From JAXDAY01 sp034679345 (lineage in GTDB: Bacteria > Eisenbacteria > RBG-16-71-46 > CAIMUX01 > VGJL01), in assembly GCA_034679345.1 (NCBI GenBank), contig JAXDAY010000008.1, forward strand, positions 68,740-132,739: DNA of 64,000 nucleotides, read 5' to 3'. The notes beneath the pieces were generated by a model. It did no database searches, was not told the DNA's origin, and worked only from the letters and a program-made list of their open reading frames with translations. A program made the position numbers and the translations under genes. Position 1 is the stretch's first letter, and every line of letters begins with the position of its first letter. Positions 11,301 through 18,248 of this stretch are shown here, piece after piece.

Positions 11301-11581
11301 GCCCCGACTCTTACATCAAGCACTTCGTCCGCGACGCGCTGGGTCGTCCCTTCCTGACCCTGCAGTTCGACGGGCACGCGAACGACGCGGGGATGCTCAC
11401 GCGCGTCGAGGCCTTCCTCGACAGCCAGGGGATGCTGCGTCGCTGGGCCGGACGGCCGCGGCCGTCCGCCACGGAATGGGATGACGCGGACTTGGCCCCC
11501 GCCGGGGACGGGGTCCGGCAAGTCTGCGAGGGGTGCGCGAGCGGCGCCGACTGCCCTGCCTTCCAGGAGGACGCGCGCTGA
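8399..11581 (+). CDS. Tandem acyl-CoA dehydratase activase (two BadF/BcrAD-type ASKHA domains plus DUF2229)
   Basis: This roughly 1060-residue protein is of the YjiL/HgdC-related activase type. The first ATPase domain begins YLGIDLGAVSIK and carries the cluster-binding cysteine motifs DCAAGTGSFLDQQ and AGRCSVFAKSD. The second begins near residue 350 (GLDIGSVSTNVVL) and repeats them as NEACAAGTGSFLEE and GERCTVFMERD. A cysteine cluster (CQACENRCDM, then CGDRYRRR) lies near residue 637, followed by a DUF2229-like region and a C-terminal VCEGCASGADC. TTG at 8399 is preferred to TTG at 8384 because a G-rich ribosome site sits about eight bases ahead of it and the product then begins at the domain edge. 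Such proteins use ATP to drive low-potential electron transfer. The next gene is coupled (TGATG). No canonical dehydratase subunits are nearby. Confidence 0.82.
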   Translation: MSFYLGIDLGAVSIKAALLSTGDLADERLAVLQRREGYWHPRSLTGRLPSGETCTILVAPYRRTKGRPLDAGRQMIAEILDRLGPDGLDGIRVTGSGAGLLRAALDIPVENEFRALAAATRVVAPETSTLFEIGGESSKILFFEPDPASGELGIADYQTNGDCAAGTGSFLDQQAGRLHYDIEDVGRIAASTRRSAKIAGRCSVFAKSDMIHAQQKGYLPPEVLRGLCETVARNFRAAVAKGKTPRPPVLFTGGVAANEMVVASLQHVFELSDELVVPVHHASHGAIGCAVREALEPEHRPLRAADLERFSFEGGAIPEARRLSMDKVVSLRDRIMPVRLPETGPPVDVALGLDIGSVSTNVVLLDREGRVVKEIYTRTKARPVEVVTAALAEIHEQVGDRVRVIGVGTTGSGRELIGELTGADTINDEITAHKTGAAFIARTMLDCEVNTIFEIGGQDAKYIRIEDGIVVDFAMNEACAAGTGSFLEERAEELGVCIKDEFARRALSSRAPVRLGERCTVFMERDVNAYQQRGAETDDLLAGLALSVATNYINRVVRGRKIGGTIFFQGGTAYNDAVAAAFSQILDREIIVPPYNGVVGAVGAALLALEKAETLKAGTRFRGWDLGKVDYQIREFTCQACENRCDMQEFRVEGEKTYWGDQCGDRYRRRAKVEFRPVIEDLVRLRKEWLLAEHEPDHGEAGSVVIPRAMYFHERFPYWNAFFKSLGLRVLLTPETNRAIAHEGIETAVAEPCFPIQVAHGHIAKALEMEADAVFLPNMVNSEATHETIQSFYCPWGTTLPFVVRAAASFESSAGRLLHPLIRLRGGRDALIGPLHDSLRRFGVRRAQIRSALGKADAAQRRFREVVRDSGRKAMSRLEETGEPAVLLIGRPYNLFDSTANLDLPRKLRDLYGVNVVPIEFLGANDEDIEAINSNMYWGYGRKILAAVREAGRRNGLHVIYVTNFKCGPDSYIKHFVRDALGRPFLTLQFDGHANDAGMLTRVEAFLDSQGMLRRWAGRPRPSATEWDDADLAPAGDGVRQVCEGCASGADCPAFQEDAR

Positions 11582-12885
11582 TGGACCGGCGCCCAATGCC
11601 GGCCTCGCAGCGCTCCCGGAACGATCGCCCCAGCGAGGGCCCACCGATCGAGGAGCGCGTGCTCTACGTTCCCCGGATGGGATCGGGCGCCTCGCGATGC
11701 TTCGCCGCCGCGGTGCGCTCCTATGGAATCGACGCCCGCCCGTTCCCCCCATCCGACGAGCGGAGCCTCGAGCTGGGCGGCCGATTCACATCGGGAGAGG
11801 AGTGCTTCCCCGAGCGGATCACTCTGGGCGATGTGCTCAAGCTGGTCATGGAACCATCGGCGCGACCCGAGCGGCTTGCCTTTTTCATGCCCACCGCCCC
11901 GGGGCCGTGCCGCTTCGGGCAGTACGCGCCCTTCCTGCGAAGGGTCCTCGATTCCGTCGGCGCGGAAGAGGCGATGATCGTCTCTCCATCGAGCCGGTCC
12001 GGATACGACGGCCTCGGCGAGCATACCCGGGGAGTTCAGCGCGCGGCGTGGCGCGGGATGGTGGCGGCCGACCTCCTTCGCAAGGCGATGCTGCGCACGC
12101 GCCCCTACGAGCGCGATCAGGGCGCGACCGACGCCGCCTACGAGGAATCCCTCGAAGAGGTCTGCGGCGTCCTGTCGACTCCCGGCGAGGGATCAAGGCG
12201 CAAGCTCTCGAGGCTCTGCGCGGCGATGGGCCTCGCGGCGGACCGCTTCTCGAGGATCCCCCGCAGGGACGAGGAGCGGCTCCTGATCGGCGTCGTGGGG
12301 GAGATCTTCTGCCGCATGAGCACCTTCGCCAACGACGAGATGCTCCGCCGGATCGAGGCGCAGGGAGGCGAGAACTGGATCTCCGACATCATCGAGTGGG
12401 TCTACTACACGAACATCGAGCAGCGCCGCAAGTGGATCCCCTACGAAGGAGACCGGTGGAGCCTCCGGATGCTCGCCGCCTACGCGAAGGACGCCGTTCA
12501 GCGGAGCGATGAACACGCCCTTGCCCGGCCGTTCCACGCCCTCTTCGCAGGGCGGGAGGAGCCCGAGGGGATCGAGCGCGTCACGGAGCTGGCCGAGCCG
12601 TACTTGCCCGCGGAGGGCGTCTACGGCGAGATGGTCCTGAACGCCGGAAAGGCCGTCTACTTCTGGGAGAAGGGATGCGACGGAATCGTCGACATCTCCC
12701 CGTTCACGTGCATGAACGGAATCGTCTCCGAGTCGGTCTATCCGAAGATCTCCCGGGATCACGACGGAATCCCGATCCGGGTCTTCTACTTCGACGGCAC
12801 GCAATCGCCCATCGATCGGGATCTCGGGATCTTCCTCGAGCTGGCCCGCACCTACCGGAAGAGGAAGCGCCGGGGAGTCTCCTGA
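11581..12885 (+). CDS. Activase-associated CoA-dehydratase-like partner protein (HgdB/D-component-related)
   Basis: The ATG at 11581 shares a base with the stop of the preceding activase (TGATG), so the two are translated together. The 434-residue protein resembles the short companions that follow YjiL-type activases and are distantly related to 2-hydroxyacyl-CoA dehydratase subunits: SGEECFPERITLGDVLKLV, PTAPGPCRFGQYAPFL, VVGEIFCRMSTFANDEM and DISPFTCMNGIVSE. The conserved cysteines in these segments are candidates for iron-sulfur ligands. An ATP-driven electron-transfer pair is the plausible reading, but the substrate is unknown for the family. An in-frame upstream start at 11533 would overlap the activase by 48 bases and is less likely. 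Confidence 0.72.
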   Translation: MDRRPMPASQRSRNDRPSEGPPIEERVLYVPRMGSGASRCFAAAVRSYGIDARPFPPSDERSLELGGRFTSGEECFPERITLGDVLKLVMEPSARPERLAFFMPTAPGPCRFGQYAPFLRRVLDSVGAEEAMIVSPSSRSGYDGLGEHTRGVQRAAWRGMVAADLLRKAMLRTRPYERDQGATDAAYEESLEEVCGVLSTPGEGSRRKLSRLCAAMGLAADRFSRIPRRDEERLLIGVVGEIFCRMSTFANDEMLRRIEAQGGENWISDIIEWVYYTNIEQRRKWIPYEGDRWSLRMLAAYAKDAVQRSDEHALARPFHALFAGREEPEGIERVTELAEPYLPAEGVYGEMVLNAGKAVYFWEKGCDGIVDISPFTCMNGIVSESVYPKISRDHDGIPIRVFYFDGTQSPIDRDLGIFLELARTYRKRKRRGVS

Positions 12886-12912
12886 GGCCCCTCCCCTTCC
12901 GGAAGCGCGGGA

Positions 12913-13743
12913 CTACGCGGCCGGGGGACGCCGCGCCGTCACGCGCACGCTCGCGACGAAATCGCCGGGAGCCGTTCCGGACGGCAACCGATCGCTGACC
13001 CTCTGGTAGAGCCGATCCTGCGTGTCCTTCATCGGATCGGCGGCTCGATCGACCTCGACGGCGACATCCACGAAGCCCGCGTCGCGCAAGTGCCCCAGAT
13101 ACTCGTCGACCGAGACAGCTCCAGCGACGCAGCCGACGTAGGAAGTGAGATCCGCGCGGACATCCTCCGGCAGCGGGCGCAGGAGGGCCATGTCGCTGAC
13201 GCCGACGCGCCCGCCGGGCTTCAGGACGCGGTAGATCTCGCGGAAGACCTTGGCCTTCTCCGGCGAGAGGTTGATCACGCAGTTGGAGATCACCGCGTCA
13301 ATCGAGGCGTCCGCCACGGGGAGGTTCTCGATCTCGCCCAGGCGGAACTCCACATTCCTCGCCCCGAGCTTATCTGCGTTTCCTCGAGCCCTGGACAGCA
13401 TCTCGGGCGTCATGTCGACCCCGATGACGAGGCCCTTGTCCCCCACCCTGCGGGCCGCAACGAAGCAGTCGAATCCCGCCCCGCTGCCGAGGTCGAGCAC
13501 GGTTTCGCCGGGGGCCAGCGAGGCGATCGCGGTGGGATTGCCGCACCCCAGCCCGAGGTTTGCCCCATCGCCCACGGTATTGATTTCCTCTTCGGTGTAG
13601 CCGAATCTCCGCGCCGACTCGACCGCGCCGCCTCCGCAGCAGCTCGCGCTCGGCCCGCAGCAACCCGCGCCGGCGTCCGTCTCACGGGCGATCTGCGCGT
13701 AGCCCTCGCGCACCGCATCCCGAATGGCTCGTTCGTCTCTCAT
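12913..13743 (-). CDS. arsM: Arsenite methyltransferase
   Basis: The 276-residue class I SAM-dependent methyltransferase has VLDLGSGAGFDCFVAAR as SAM motif I, NCVINLSPEKAKVFREIYRV and LKPGGRVGVSD. The cysteines expected for As(III) binding are present: ISNCVINL and YVGCVAGAVS, plus an N-terminal pair-rich stretch GCCGPSASCCGGG. It converts arsenite to mono-, di- and trimethylated arsenicals in the cytosol. ATG at 13743 follows AAGGAGGAAGGA. It lies 26 bases after the arsR gene on the same strand and is expected to share its promoter. Confidence 0.92.
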   Translation of the reverse strand: MRDERAIRDAVREGYAQIARETDAGAGCCGPSASCCGGGAVESARRFGYTEEEINTVGDGANLGLGCGNPTAIASLAPGETVLDLGSGAGFDCFVAARRVGDKGLVIGVDMTPEMLSRARGNADKLGARNVEFRLGEIENLPVADASIDAVISNCVINLSPEKAKVFREIYRVLKPGGRVGVSDMALLRPLPEDVRADLTSYVGCVAGAVSVDEYLGHLRDAGFVDVAVEVDRAADPMKDTQDRLYQRVSDRLPSGTAPGDFVASVRVTARRPPAA

Positions 13744-13769
13744 TCCTTCCTCCTTGGATGACGCTCGGT

Positions 13770-14117
13770 TCAACAACAGCTCTTGCCTTCGGCGATTCCC
13801 TTGAAGATCGCGCGGACGAATCCGATGTGGCGGCTCTTTCCCTGCAGCGTGCAGCAGACGGATTGGCCGTCCCGCCGGCAGTGGACCAGCCCGGATCTGC
13901 GCAGGCGCTGGATGTGGGTCGAAACCCCCGAGATGGCGATCCCCGTCTGATCCGAGACCTCTCCGACCGTGAGATCAGGATTGCCCTGCAGCAGGTAGAG
14001 GATCCGCAATCTGGGCGCGCTGCCCAGCGTGGCGAACACCTCGGCAAGCTCATCGAGCAGCCGGAGCGTCGTCGCATCCAGCCGCGTCTCCTCCGCGCTC
14101 GTCTTCTTCGAAGCCAT
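13770..14117 (-). CDS. arsR: ArsR-family metalloregulator, repressor of arsM
   Basis: This 115-residue ArsR/SmtB winged-helix repressor contains ATLGSAPRLRILYLLQ, the recognition helix region SDQTGIAISGVSTHIQRLRR and the wing GLVHCRRDGQSVCC. It lacks the classical ELCVCD box in the recognition helix; instead cysteines occur in the wing (HCRR, VCC) and at the extreme C-terminus (KSCC), so arsenite is probably sensed at an alternative cysteine site, as in several known ArsR subtypes. It is the first gene of a two-gene unit with arsM and sits directly downstream of a near-consensus promoter, so autoregulation is expected. Confidence 0.88.
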   Translation of the reverse strand: MASKKTSAEETRLDATTLRLLDELAEVFATLGSAPRLRILYLLQGNPDLTVGEVSDQTGIAISGVSTHIQRLRRSGLVHCRRDGQSVCCTLQGKSRHIGFVRAIFKGIAEGKSCC

Positions 14118-14164
14118 GGAATCCTCCGTGAGGCTTGTAATTTGATAATTCCGGAAACATTGAA

Positions 14165-14194
14165 ATAATATCCCAAGGAAGGACGCGCTGTCAA
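14165..14194 (-). promoter_or_regulatory. Sigma-70-type promoter for arsR-arsM
   Basis: On the minus strand TTGACA (14194-14189) and TATTAT (14170-14165) are separated by 18 bases, close to consensus. The following bases down to the arsR start form an AT-rich island, conspicuous in this GC-rich genome, with a TTCCGGAA centre flanked by imperfectly matched TTGAT/ATTGA elements. That is a likely ArsR operator just downstream of the -10, although the dyad is imperfect. Confidence 0.65.
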
Positions 14195-14228
14195 GCGGAT
14201 CGGATCTCGGAGTCCGTGCGGGTCGCCT

Positions 14229-14675
14229 CTATCCTCCCGATTCACCGAAAGGGGATCGTCCCCCCTTGCCTTTCTTGAACTTACGGAACTCCGCCTCGAT
14301 CTCCGAGACCTTCCGGCGCGTCTCCTGCTCGGGATCGTTCTCGCGCATCATCCGCTCGATCCGCTTCTGCCGGTCCTCGCTGCGGCGATGGAAGTCCTCG
14401 ATCTCGCGCCCCATGTCCGGCCCCGCGGATTCGCTCGGGAGATCTTCGATGGCGAGGTGGTCCTCGACGTCCAGACGCAGCTCGAAGGGAGTCTCGATCG
14501 ATCGGAGGATCCCCTTCCTCTCCATTCCGCGGGCGATGTGGAGGACGATCTCCGAGGAGATGCCAAGGAGCTCGGCGATCTCCTCGGGCGTGGGCGGCCG
14601 GTTGTGTTGATGCTCGAGCACGCGAATCGCGGCCGCGATCAGATGGGCCTGGTCTCTGGACGGGACGTACTCCAT
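14229..14675 (-). CDS. Small winged-helix DNA-binding protein with charged coiled C-terminus
   Basis: The 148-residue protein starts at ATG 14675 behind GGAGGATATCC. Residues about 8-65 look like a winged helix: IAAAIRVLEHQHNRPPTPEE, then IAELLGISSEIVLHIARGME and a GILRSIE wing. The C-terminal half is highly charged and probably helical (HRRSEDRQKRIERMMREND), ending in a Lys/Gly-rich tail (KFKKGKGGR). The family was not identified. It could be a transcriptional regulator or a nucleoid-associated protein. It lies upstream of the arsR promoter on the same strand, but the spacing and separate promoter suggest it is independent. Confidence 0.65.
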   Translation of the reverse strand: MEYVPSRDQAHLIAAAIRVLEHQHNRPPTPEEIAELLGISSEIVLHIARGMERKGILRSIETPFELRLDVEDHLAIEDLPSESAGPDMGREIEDFHRRSEDRQKRIERMMRENDPEQETRRKVSEIEAEFRKFKKGKGGRSPFGESGG

Positions 14676-14790
14676 CGGATATCCTCCGCCGACATTCTAC
14701 ACGGCCCGGAAGGGCTCGGAACCAGCCCGCGCAGGCTCGACCCCGCGACGCAATCGATGGCGAAAGCGCTCGAGTCCCGCGCGCATCCGT

Positions 14791-15618
14791 CTAGTCCCCC
14801 GCCGCGATGTCCGCCAGGAAGTCCATCACGGCTCGGTTCCATCCGGCCGGACCGACCCCGGACGCCCGGATCAATCCCGGCACATCGATCCGGGGATCCC
14901 ATGCGCCGGAAGGCAACTGGACGACGATCGGACGGTCGACGCAACGCAGCATCGGGATGTCGTTCGGCCGATCGCCGAGCGCCGCGGTCACGTGCCTCTC
15001 GCCACCGGCGGAGTAGAGCTCGATCAGCAGCGATACGGCGCGCCCCTTGTCGCTCTCCCCAAGCAGGTGGTAGAAGCGTCCCTGGGTCACGCGAAAACCG
15101 ATCCGGGCCGCGGACTCGACCAACGTCCGTGCTCCGTCCCCCGAGTCTTCGAGAAGGAACGGCTCGTCGTGCTCCCGCAGTTTCGCCATCGCCGCCTCCG
15201 GCGGCGGAAGGCCGGTCAGCGCGGCGATCTCATCGACCGACATGTCCCCGAAGCCGCGCACGGCGTAGCCCATGGCCCTCAATCGGGCCAGTCCCTCGCG
15301 GAGCTCCGCGTAATCCGCCCCGAGAGGCACAGAGAAGCCGTGCTTCTCCTCCCGAGCGCCCGGGATCGCCTCGATGCGCTCCCGCGGGCAGGTCCCGTTG
15401 GGCACGAAGATCCCTCCGCCGTTCTCGGAGATGAAGGGATCAAGGTTGCCGAGCCGCCTCCGCCAAAGCTCAATCTCCGCCCGGGTCTTGCTCGAGCTCA
15501 GCACGAGCGGGATCTTTCGCCGCGCGATCTCTCCCAGAGCCGGTCGGGCGGCATCGTAGGAGTAGGTGCGCGCGTCGAGGAGCGTCCCGTCGAGGTCGCT
15601 GAAGACGAGCGCCTTCAC
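14791..15618 (-). CDS. HAD-type glucosyl/mannosyl-3-phosphoglycerate phosphatase
   Basis: This 275-residue HAD phosphatase of the Cof/MPGP type has the nucleophile motif FSDLDGTLLDARTYSYDAA, a serine in LVLSSSKTRAE, ISENGGGIFVPNG and the metal-binding GDRPNDIPML. Family members remove the phosphate from glucosyl- or mannosyl-3-phosphoglycerate, the last step of making glucosylglycerate or mannosylglycerate. Its GTG start overlaps the stop of the glycerate kinase gene (GTGA). The sugar-3-phosphoglycerate synthase is encoded divergently about 1.4 kb away, which supports glucosyl-3-phosphoglycerate as substrate. Confidence 0.82.
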   Translation of the reverse strand: MKALVFSDLDGTLLDARTYSYDAARPALGEIARRKIPLVLSSSKTRAEIELWRRRLGNLDPFISENGGGIFVPNGTCPRERIEAIPGAREEKHGFSVPLGADYAELREGLARLRAMGYAVRGFGDMSVDEIAALTGLPPPEAAMAKLREHDEPFLLEDSGDGARTLVESAARIGFRVTQGRFYHLLGESDKGRAVSLLIELYSAGGERHVTAALGDRPNDIPMLRCVDRPIVVQLPSGAWDPRIDVPGLIRASGVGPAGWNRAVMDFLADIAAGD

Positions 15619-16913
15619 GCGATCTCCACGATCTGCACGTCCATCACGTTTGTCCCCGTCGGGCCCGTGCGGACGAGTCCCCCGGTCCGATCGAAGAATG
15701 TGTAGGAATCGTTGCGTTCGAGGCAGTCGGTCGCATCGACGCCGGCGCGCCGGCCCTCCTCCACCGATCCTCCATCGGCGAAGGCGCCCGCGGCGTCCGT
15801 CGGCCCGTCCGTCCCGTCGGTTCCCGCGGAGAGCAGGGAGACTCCCTCCGCGCCGTCGGCGGCGATCGCGAAGGCGAGCGCAAGTTCCGTGTTCCTTCCC
15901 CCCCGGCCCGACCCCCGCACAGTGACGGTCGACTCGCCGCCCGAGAGCAGCACACGCGGCTTCCCTCCGGCTTGCGCCGCCATCGCGCGCGCCGCGAGAG
16001 CCCGGCCCATCTCCCGAGCCTCCCCGGTCCACCCGCGCGCGATGATCTCGGCCTCGATCCCGTCCCGCTCCAGCATGCGGCGCATCGCGTCGAGGGCCGT
16101 GTCGTTGTCGCCGATGATCTGGTTCGCCACGCGATCGAAGAGCGGATCGCCAGGCTTTGGCGTCTCCAGGATTCGCCCCTCGATCCCGGCCTCGAGCAAC
16201 GATCGAACCGGAGCCGGGGCCTCATCGTAGAGGCCGTAGCGGCGGAGCACTTCCTGCGCGTCGCGGTAGGTGGTCGTGTCCGGAGCAGTCGGACCCGATG
16301 CGATCGTGTCGAGGGGATTGCCGACCACGTCAGAGAGGATGAGCGACAGGATCGGAGCGGGAGAAGCGATGGCCGCAAGCCGCCCGCCCTTGACCAGCGA
16401 GAGATGCTTGCGCAGCGCATTCAGCTCTCCGATGGCCGCGCCTCTTCGGAGCAGAGCCCCGGTCAGGTTCTGCTTGTCCACGAGCGCGACTCGATCCGCC
16501 GGCGCGACGAGAAGGGCTGATCCGCCGCCCGAAATCAACGTGAGGATCAACGTGTGCGGCCGCGCCCGCCGGATCCCCTCGATCGCCCGCCGCGTCGCCT
16601 CGACGCCTCGCGCATCCGGGACCGGATGGCCCGCCTCGTAGACATGCATCCCCTCGGTCGCGCCGACCGCGTGGCCATCCTTCGTGATCAACATGGCTTC
16701 CTGCGCAAGAGGGCCGAGCGATTCGCGCGCCGCGCGGGCCATTCCCACCGCCGCCTTGCCGAAGGCGATCATTCGCACCGTCCTGCAGTCGAAACGGCGC
16801 GCCGTCTCGAGGATCCGGCCGCTCGCGCGGATCACGAGTCGATACGGCTCGACGGCTTCGAGCCCCGCGTGGAGTACTTGCTCCAGGCGCTGTCGAGTCG
16901 ATGTGTGCATCAC
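15615..16913 (-). CDS. Glycerate 2-kinase (MOFRL/DUF4147 type)
   Basis: The 432-residue protein matches the type-2 glycerate kinase family: FGKAAVGMARAA, a LISGGGSALLVAP phosphate loop, KHLSLVKGGRLA, LSDVVGNPLDTIASGPT, GDNDTALDAM and a C-terminal MOFRL-like part with LSGGEST, GRGGRNTELAL and AGTDGTDGPTDAAG. It phosphorylates glycerate to 2-phosphoglycerate, returning glycerate to glycolysis. Next to glucosylglycerate genes it may recover glycerate freed when the osmolyte is broken down. The start could be GTG 16913 or ATG 16910; neither has a strong ribosome site. The gene is divergent from the glucosyl-3-phosphoglycerate synthase, sharing a short intergenic region. Confidence 0.88.
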   Translation of the reverse strand: MMHTSTRQRLEQVLHAGLEAVEPYRLVIRASGRILETARRFDCRTVRMIAFGKAAVGMARAARESLGPLAQEAMLITKDGHAVGATEGMHVYEAGHPVPDARGVEATRRAIEGIRRARPHTLILTLISGGGSALLVAPADRVALVDKQNLTGALLRRGAAIGELNALRKHLSLVKGGRLAAIASPAPILSLILSDVVGNPLDTIASGPTAPDTTTYRDAQEVLRRYGLYDEAPAPVRSLLEAGIEGRILETPKPGDPLFDRVANQIIGDNDTALDAMRRMLERDGIEAEIIARGWTGEAREMGRALAARAMAAQAGGKPRVLLSGGESTVTVRGSGRGGRNTELALAFAIAADGAEGVSLLSAGTDGTDGPTDAAGAFADGGSVEEGRRAGVDATDCLERNDSYTFFDRTGGLVRTGPTGTNVMDVQIVEIA

Positions 16914-17035
16914 ACGAAAAACATACCCTGAAAGATCGGTCGTGTCTTGACCTCCCGTCGAGCCGCCGCCTAATCTCAGTCCAGTCGGAGCTTCGCATCA
17001 CGCCCACCATCCGGACCCGCCAAGGAGGCCAAACG

Positions 17036-18244
17036 ATGTCCGATTTCTACCAGAGCGGAGTCGTCGCAACCTTTCATCGGCTCGGCAGCCCGACGCCCGG
17101 CCGGATCGAATCGGAGCTGCGGGAGTTCGGGAAGGAACGCGGCATCGCGCTGATCCTTCCCTCTCTATACAGCGAACTCGCGGGGCCTGCCCTGAAGGGA
17201 ATCGTCAGGGAGCTGAAGGATGTCCGGTTCCTGAAGGAGATCATCGTCACGCTGGGGCCGGCGACCGAATCGGAGTTCCGGCACGCCAAGAAGTTCTTCT
17301 CGGGAATGAAGACGCGGACGACCATCATCTGGAACAACGGGCCGCGGCTGCGCCCGATCTATCACGCCATCGAGGAGGCCGAGCTGCCGATCGGCGAACC
17401 GGGCAAGGGGCGCCAGGTCTGGTTCGCGTACGGCTATGTGCTCTCGCGCGGGAGCTTCCACACGATCGCGCTCCACGATTGCGACATTGTCAGCTATACC
17501 CGAGACCTGCTGGCCCGGCTGTGCTATCCGGTCACGAATCCGAACCTGAACTACGACTTCTGCAAGGGATTCTACGGACGGGTCACCGATCGCCTGCACG
17601 GGCGCGTCACCCGGCTCCTCTTGACGCCGATCATCCGCGCGCTGCAAAAGATCATCGGCTATCATCCGCTCCTGGTCTTCTTCGACAGCTTCCGCTATCC
17701 GCTAGCGGGGGAGTTCTCCATGGAAGTGGATCTCGCGCGCGTGAATCGGATCCCGGGCGATTGGGGGATCGAGGTCGGGATGCTCGCCGAGGTCTATCGC
17801 AATACAGCCGTGCGCCGGGTTTGTCAGATCGATATCGCCGAGAATTACGAGCACAAACACAGAGAACTCTCCTCGCGCGACTCCTCGAAGGGGCTCAACA
17901 AGATGGCGGTCGACATCTGCAAGACGCTGTTCCGGACGCTAGCTTCCGAGGGGGTGGTCTTCTCCGACGGCTTCTTCAAGACCCTCGTCGCGACCTATGT
18001 CTCGACCGCCCAGGATATGGTCAAGCGTTACGAGGACGATGCCGCGGCCAACGGGCTCTTCTTCGATCGCCACGCGGAGTCTCTCGCCGTGGAGACGTTC
18101 ACGAACGGAATCCGAAAGGCCGCCGAGACGATCATGGATGACCCCCTCGGAGCGCCCCTGATCGCCAGCTGGAATCGCGTCACCTCGGCGCTCCCCGACG
18201 TCCTCCCCGAGATCCGCAGGGCGATCGAGGCGGACAACAAGTAG
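17036..18244 (+). CDS. gpgS: Glucosyl-3-phosphoglycerate synthase
   Basis: This 402-residue GT-A glycosyltransferase begins at ATG 17036 behind AAGGAGG. It resembles the cyanobacterial, planctomycete and Persephonella GpgS enzymes: ALILPSLYSELAGPALKGIV at the N-terminus, GKGRQVWFAYGYVLSR, a metal-binding ALHDCDIVSY (DxD), the acceptor region PLAGEFSMEVDLARVN and IEVGMLAEVYRN. It transfers glucose from an NDP sugar to 3-phosphoglycerate. The phosphatase for its product and a glycerate kinase are divergent neighbours, and a second glycosyltransferase and a mechanosensitive channel follow downstream, so this is the core of an osmolyte-synthesis unit. Confidence 0.8.
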   Translation: MSDFYQSGVVATFHRLGSPTPGRIESELREFGKERGIALILPSLYSELAGPALKGIVRELKDVRFLKEIIVTLGPATESEFRHAKKFFSGMKTRTTIIWNNGPRLRPIYHAIEEAELPIGEPGKGRQVWFAYGYVLSRGSFHTIALHDCDIVSYTRDLLARLCYPVTNPNLNYDFCKGFYGRVTDRLHGRVTRLLLTPIIRALQKIIGYHPLLVFFDSFRYPLAGEFSMEVDLARVNRIPGDWGIEVGMLAEVYRNTAVRRVCQIDIAENYEHKHRELSSRDSSKGLNKMAVDICKTLFRTLASEGVVFSDGFFKTLVATYVSTAQDMVKRYEDDAAANGLFFDRHAESLAVETFTNGIRKAAETIMDDPLGAPLIASWNRVTSALPDVLPEIRRAIEADNK

Positions 18245-18248
18245 CGGC

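Noticed and set aside
8645..11752. Long open frame (about 1035 codons) on the minus strand opposite the activase gene
   Set aside because: High third-position GC keeps the opposite strand open. The product is Arg/His/Asp-rich low-complexity sequence without motifs, while the plus strand is clearly the activase.
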